From: Candidatus Zixiibacteriota bacterium | Lineage (GTDB): Bacteria; Zixibacteria; MSB-5A5; GN15; PGXB01 | Length of the DNA stretch: 7,490 bases | Reading direction: 5' to 3' | Assembly: GCA_020345705.1 (NCBI GenBank) | Contig: CP070766.1 | Span: forward strand, 1,170,835-1,178,324 | Shown: one piece after another, positions 5,981 to 7,490 of the stretch | Layout of the letters: every line of letters starts with the position of its first letter | Position numbering within the stretch: the stretch's first letter is position 1 | Position numbers and translations under genes: made by a program | The notes under the pieces: model-generated | What the model was told of the DNA's origin: nothing | Database searches by the model: none | The model's input: only the letters and a program-made list of their open reading frames with translations

Positions 5981-6003
5981 CTTGAGTTAAGGAGGAATAA
6001 GCC

Positions 6004-6309
6004 ATGCTAGTTTCATTTTCGATGTTTCCGGTCGGGAAGGGCGAGTCGGTCTCCGGTGAGGTGGCGAAAATTATCGACCTGATCGATAAATCCGGCCTGC
6101 CGTACAAGACGTCGGCCATGGCGACGGTTGTCGAAGGTGACTGGGACAGCGTAATGACCCTGATCAATAAATGCCGCCTCCGCATGAGAAGGAAAAATAA
6201 CCGTGTCTATATGGTGCTGACCATGGATGACCGGAAAGGGGCCAAAAACCGCATCGTCGGCAAGCCGAAGGCAATAGAGAAAAAACTGAAAAGAAAAATA
6301 AATACTTAA
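6004..6309 (+). CDS. MTH1187/DUF77 family thiamine-binding-type protein
   Basis: Small cytoplasmic protein of the MTH1187/YqgV family (Pfam Thiamine_BP, formerly DUF77), with a ferredoxin-like fold forming oligomers; relatives bind thiamine or its pyrimidine moiety. The length of 101 residues is typical. Seen: MFPVGKGESVSGEVAKI (7-23), SGLPYKTSAMATVVEGDWDSVM (30-51), which fits the family pattern SG-x-x-Y followed by M-x-T-x-x-EG, and MDDRKG (74-79). The C-terminus is very basic (KKLKRKINT). In many relatives a CHE-like motif sits where Cys57-Arg58 is here, so ligand binding may differ. The start is fixed by TAAGGAGG eight bases upstream. It is the first gene of a tight four-gene cluster; cutA begins 15 bases after its stop. 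The biochemical role in this organism is not known, and no thiamine transporter or riboswitch is visible nearby. Confidence 0.85.
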   Translation: MLVSFSMFPVGKGESVSGEVAKIIDLIDKSGLPYKTSAMATVVEGDWDSVMTLINKCRLRMRRKNNRVYMVLTMDDRKGAKNRIVGKPKAIEKKLKRKINT

Positions 6310-6324
6310 ATTGAGGGCATTGGT

Positions 6325-6642
6325 ATGTCGGCATTTAGAGTTGTCTTGATTACCGTTCCTCAAGGTGAAGCCGAGGAACTTTCACAAAAAATCGTTGAGA
6401 GCAGGCTGGCGGCGTGCGTGAATATTGTTGATACTGTCAGGTCGATCTACCACTGGAAAGGAGTCGTAAAAAAAGATACCGAGAGCCTGCTGATCGTCAA
6501 AACCGCCACCAAGAAGGTGGAAAGCCTGGTCAAGTTCGTCAGAGACAAGCATGAATATGAAATTCCCGAGGTAGTCTCAATGACCATTGCCGAGGGCAAC
6601 CCCGACTACCTCGATTGGCTCGACAAGGAGACCAGCCAATGA
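6325..6642 (+). CDS. cutA: CutA-like divalent cation tolerance protein
   Basis: CutA family, small trimeric ferredoxin-like protein named for copper/divalent-cation tolerance in E. coli; its true function is still debated. The 105 residues are standard. Seen: the ESRLAACVNI segment (25-34, conserved Cys31), SIYHWKGVV (40-48), ESLLIVKT (53-60), the HEYEIPEVV motif (76-84) and the C-terminal EGNPDYLDWL (90-99), all hallmarks of the family. GAGGG at 6313-6317, about seven bases upstream, supports the ATG. The stop codon overlaps the next gene's start (ATGA), so cutA and the PPC-domain gene are almost certainly translationally coupled. Confidence 0.95.
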   Translation: MSAFRVVLITVPQGEAEELSQKIVESRLAACVNIVDTVRSIYHWKGVVKKDTESLLIVKTATKKVESLVKFVRDKHEYEIPEVVSMTIAEGNPDYLDWLDKETSQ

Positions 6643-7064
6643 AATTCCGCCAGGTAAAAGACGGCTACCTGGTTCGACTTGAAAAGGGCGAAGAAGTCAT
6701 TGCGTCTTTAGCTGAATTTGCCAGAGGCAATGAGATTCCATCCGGTTTCATCACCGGAATGGGGGCCGTCACAAATGCCACCCTGGGACTGTACGACATT
6801 GAAACCAAGAAGTACACCAAAAAAACGTTTAAGGATGATCTCGAACTCGGAAACCTGACCGGTAATATCTCCTGGATGCATGACACCGGTGAGCCGTTCG
6901 TGCACGCTCATGTGACCGTTTCAGACTGTTCTTTGAATGCCTTTACGGGGCATCTCTTCGAGGCAACCGTTCTGGTGACGCTGGAAGTATATGTTAAAGT
7001 CTTCAAGGAGAAACTGATCAGGGAAGAAGACCCGGAAGCGGGGTTCAGTTTTTGGCAGCTGTAA
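6639..7064 (+). CDS. PPC (DUF296) domain protein
   Basis: Stand-alone PPC/PCC domain protein, 141 residues, of the family sometimes annotated as having a PD1-like DNA-binding motif. Bacterial members form trimers; DNA binding is shown mainly for plant AT-hook fusions, and no AT-hook is present here. Seen: YLVRLEKGEEVIASLAEFA (10-28), IPSGFITGMGAVTNATLGLYD (33-53), then GNISWMHDTGEPFVHAHVTVSD (75-96) with His89 and His91, GHLFEATVLVTLEVYV (104-119) with His105. The three His form the usual metal-site cluster. I chose ATG 6639, not the upstream in-frame ATG 6615, because AAGGAG at 6625-6630 lies eight bases before it, it overlaps the cutA stop as ATGA, and the family begins at this residue. Function is unknown. 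Confidence 0.88.
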   Translation: MKFRQVKDGYLVRLEKGEEVIASLAEFARGNEIPSGFITGMGAVTNATLGLYDIETKKYTKKTFKDDLELGNLTGNISWMHDTGEPFVHAHVTVSDCSLNAFTGHLFEATVLVTLEVYVKVFKEKLIREEDPEAGFSFWQL

Positions 7065-7490
7065 ACACACATTGCCCGATAATCACTCTGACGACCGATT
7101 ACGGGCTTCGCGACAATTATACTGGGATCGTCAAAGGTATCATAGCGTACCTCAATCCTGCCGCGCGGGTAATCGACATATCCAGTGCCGTCCCACCGTT
7201 CAATATCGAAGTAGGCCGATACTTGATTGAAACCTCATATCGCGATTTCCCTCCCGGAACTATTCACCTGACCGTCATCGATCCGGGTGTCGGCACAAGG
7301 CGGAAATCGATTCTTATTGAGACCCAGGATTACCTGTTCATTGGCCCGGACAACGGGCTGTTCTCATTTCTGGAAGAAAAACAAATAAGAAAAGCCATTT
7401 CGGTATCGAAGAAGAAGTATTTTCTCAAGGATGTCTCACCGACGTTCCACGGCCGCGATATCTTCGCGCCGGTGGCGGCCTATCTCTCAC
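7052..7490 (+). CDS. SAM hydroxide adenosyltransferase (DUF62), N-terminal part, cut by window edge
   Basis: Member of the fluorinase/chlorinase/DUF62 family. These cytoplasmic enzymes split S-adenosylmethionine to adenosine and methionine using water, and the halogenases are rarer members. Seen from the proposed start: ITLTTDYGLRDNYTGIVKG (11-29), FPPGTIHLTVIDPGVGTRR (66-84), FIGPDNGLFSFL (96-107) and FHGRDIFAPVAAYL (132-145). The Asp77, Arg84 and His133 positions fit the Asp-Arg-His triad of the hydroxide (not halide) enzymes. No ATG exists in the open frame before the domain; the frame is open from 6998 and TTG 7052 is the best start, overlapping the PPC gene by 13 bases, with a GGGG-containing ribosome site about eight bases upstream. 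About 146 of the usual ~260 residues are visible. Family assignment is firm, start codon moderate. Confidence 0.85.
   Translation, partial: MAAVNTHCPIITLTTDYGLRDNYTGIVKGIIAYLNPAARVIDISSAVPPFNIEVGRYLIETSYRDFPPGTIHLTVIDPGVGTRRKSILIETQDYLFIGPDNGLFSFLEEKQIRKAISVSKKKYFLKDVSPTFHGRDIFAPVAAYLS

Noticed and set aside
6013..6363. Minus-strand ORF of 116 codons opposite the thiamine-binding-type gene
   Set aside because: The + strand frame matches a known family and has a strong ribosome site; the opposite frame has neither.
6615..6638. Upstream in-frame ATG for the PPC protein
   Set aside because: It would add eight residues translated from cutA sequence; the AAGGAG at 6625-6630 and the family N-terminus point to ATG 6639.
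1..7490. CRISPR array, tRNA/rRNA, insertion sequence, phage or defence genes
   Set aside because: No regularly spaced repeats, cloverleaf, transposase or integrase motifs, or nuclease/toxin families found on either strand.

Overview
This is ordinary bacterial chromosome. Coding density is high, every gene is on the + strand, and there are no RNA genes, CRISPR repeats, insertion sequences or phage genes that I can see. Start sites carry GGAGG-type ribosome binding sites and the intergenic regions contain sigma70-like promoters. The mix suggests an uncultured environmental bacterium with moderate GC, possibly of the FCB group or a nearby candidate phylum such as Zixibacteria. It combines a fatty-acid-oxidation type acyl-CoA dehydrogenase, an enterobacterial-like IlvE, an RpiB with a CWTGNG active-site loop, and MTH1187, CutA, PPC and SAM-hydroxide adenosyltransferase genes. 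That placement is a guess from overall feel, not from a marker gene.

Layout. (1) Positions 1-660 hold the C-terminal part of an acyl-CoA dehydrogenase cut by the window edge. (2) Positions 661-1364 hold a strong 12-bp hairpin, then a very small lipoprotein-like gene (start at 857 or 860, end 1129) whose promoter lies so close to the start that its mRNA may be leaderless, then a 235-bp spacer ending in a well-formed promoter. (3) Positions 1365-5823 are a probable operon: ilvE (branched-chain aminotransferase), rpiB (ribose-5-phosphate isomerase B), glyA (serine hydroxymethyltransferase) and a 567-residue multi-membrane GT-C type glycosyltransferase. (4) Positions 5824-6003 are a leader region with two candidate promoters and a possible 33-codon ORF. 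(5) Positions 6004-7490 are a tightly packed second operon: an MTH1187/DUF77 thiamine-binding-type protein, CutA, a PPC (DUF296) domain protein, and the start of a DUF62 SAM hydroxide adenosyltransferase cut by the right edge.

How the genes fit together. ilvE, rpiB and glyA are central metabolism: branched-chain amino acids, pentose phosphates, and serine/glycine one-carbon units. rpiB next to glyA is a recurring bacterial neighbourhood. The glycosyltransferase is probably a passenger at the 3' end of that operon; its membrane part uses the Ile codon ATA far more than the adjacent glyA. The second operon joins small, typically oligomeric, ligand- or metal-binding proteins to a SAM-cleaving enzyme. 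Its physiological theme is unclear and is the part of the window most worth following up. I found no convincing new defence, mobile or regulatory system; the findings are mostly local structures and modest oddities.
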